From contig NZ_JAGGNA010000001.1 in assembly GCF_017875765.1 (NCBI RefSeq), positions 3,608,253 to 3,672,252 on the forward strand: a stretch of DNA of 64,000 bases, written 5' to 3'. The notes beneath the pieces were generated by a model. The model worked only from the letters and a program-made list of their open reading frames with translations, searched no databases and had not been told where the DNA came from. Both the position numbers and the translations under genes were made by a program. The DNA is from Flavobacterium sp. CG_23.5. GTDB taxonomy: Bacteria; Bacteroidota; Bacteroidia; Flavobacteriales; Flavobacteriaceae. Positions 63,541 through 64,000 of this stretch are shown here, in pieces. Every line of letters begins with the position of its first letter. Position 1 is the stretch's first letter.

Positions 63541-63573
63541 AAAGCCTAAATCGCAAGATTAGGCTTTTTTTTG
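63541..63573 (+). terminator. Terminator of the phage-like cassette
   Basis: AAAGCCTAAATC and GATTAGGCTTT form a stem with one bulge on loop GCAA, followed by five further T residues. A second small hairpin TTCTGAA/TTCAGAA lies at 63479-63497, flanked by two copies of ATAAATTCAGTTTT. Confidence 0.85.
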
Positions 63574-63574
63574 T

Positions 63575-63916
63575 TTACCGACAGTACCTAGACAAAATAC
63601 ATTTTTTTAGTTCATTAATCAGTTTTAGATTTTTCTCCAGATGTTCTTTTTGTAGTTCTAGCGCTTTGATTGCATCAATATCTTTCTGATGCTGCTCGAA
63701 GTCGTAAAGTAATTGATTTACTTTTTGGTCAAATTCGGATTTAAAATTTTGAATTCGGATAAATGGAATAACGGACCCAATAAGGTGCTGATGCCAAAAT
63801 TTCATTTGCCATAGGCTGTATGCTAACCAGTAAATCATTTCGGCGTCTTCGTCAGATGAAAAAATGATCACATAACTATTGGTAAAAGGCTCTTTCTGGG
63901 GCTTTCCACTGTTCAT
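63575..63916 (-). CDS. Hypothetical protein with a C-terminal coiled coil
   Basis: The 113-residue protein begins MNSGKPQKEPFTNSYVIIFS, has a central aromatic part (IYWLAYSLWQMKFWHQHLIG) and a long helical tail (ELQKEHLEKNLKLINELKKC). I do not recognise a family with certainty. It faces the phage-like cassette across the terminator. Confidence 0.5.
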   Translation of the reverse strand: MNSGKPQKEPFTNSYVIIFSSDEDAEMIYWLAYSLWQMKFWHQHLIGSVIPFIRIQNFKSEFDQKVNQLLYDFEQHQKDIDAIKALELQKEHLEKNLKLINELKKCILSRYCR

Positions 63917-63944
63917 TCCTTTGTTGAGAATAAAGATTTGGTTT

Positions 63945-64000
63945 CACTTGTAAATGGTGTCTTTCTGATGGTTTTGATGATAAAGTTTGGCAATTTCTGG
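63945..64000 (-). CDS. C-terminal fragment of a gene beyond the window
   Basis: The last codons PEIAKLYHQNHQKDTIYK then TGA are read from the right window edge. The frame is open at the edge. Too short to assign. Confidence 0.3.

Overview
The window looks like an accessory-rich stretch of a Flavobacterium-type chromosome (Bacteroidota, Flavobacteriaceae). The reasons are low GC, a SusC/SusD pair, an RteC-family regulator, a DUF6520-like small secreted protein, a large flavobacterial LepB, a kdp operon with a split KdpD and an NtrC-type regulator, and TAnnTTTG-type -7 boxes. I recognised no complete rRNA or tRNA gene; one 3'-end fragment resembling tRNA-Ser lies next to an integrase.

Layout. 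1-3.7 kb: diverged ~243-bp repeats, an RteC-family gene, a complete IS3-family element and gene debris. 3.7-8.3 kb: a lone metallophosphoesterase-STAND NTPase (best defence candidate), a small XRE regulator, a perfect palindromic operator, and a divergent promoter leading to a rod-shaped RNA candidate. 8.5-19 kb: SusC, SusD and a secreted S9 peptidase, facing a small Cys-containing secreted protein, a MauE/DoxX-like membrane protein and an AraC-type regulator; upstream of the regulator lies an 11-unit ~20-bp repeat array. 19.3-23.4 kb: a secreted alpha/beta hydrolase, signal peptidase I and a membrane AraC regulator, with two related imperfect palindromes that resemble attC sites. 23.7-36.9 kb: a potassium-uptake block (sensor kinase, KdpD, porin, KdpC, KdpB, KdpA, KdpF and small proteins) with a -24/-12 promoter and a sigma-54 activator, interrupted by two decayed genes and bounded by two integrase remnants. 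36.9-46.8 kb: a 5'-truncated RES gene, then a ten-gene minus-strand operon (four DinB-fold domains, two hotdog thioesterases, PanB, PanE, an HD protein, a beta-propeller, a thiolase that has lost its nucleophile region) beside a TetR gene with two matching palindromic operators. 47.6-56.7 kb: a GH130 phosphorylase, a GT4-toroid fusion, two DUF892 ferritin-like proteins and a large catalase. 57.7-59.2 kb: a full integrase with a tRNA-like att remnant and a strong terminator. 60-61.7 kb: a hipBST-like toxin-antitoxin operon with three evenly spaced operators. 61.9-64 kb: a phage-like cassette (DUF5675 and small membrane proteins).

The three integrase copies, all on the minus strand, divide the right half into blocks, which suggests successive integrations with decay of the older integrases. 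Coordinates and motifs were read by eye; family names are recognition calls made without database searches.
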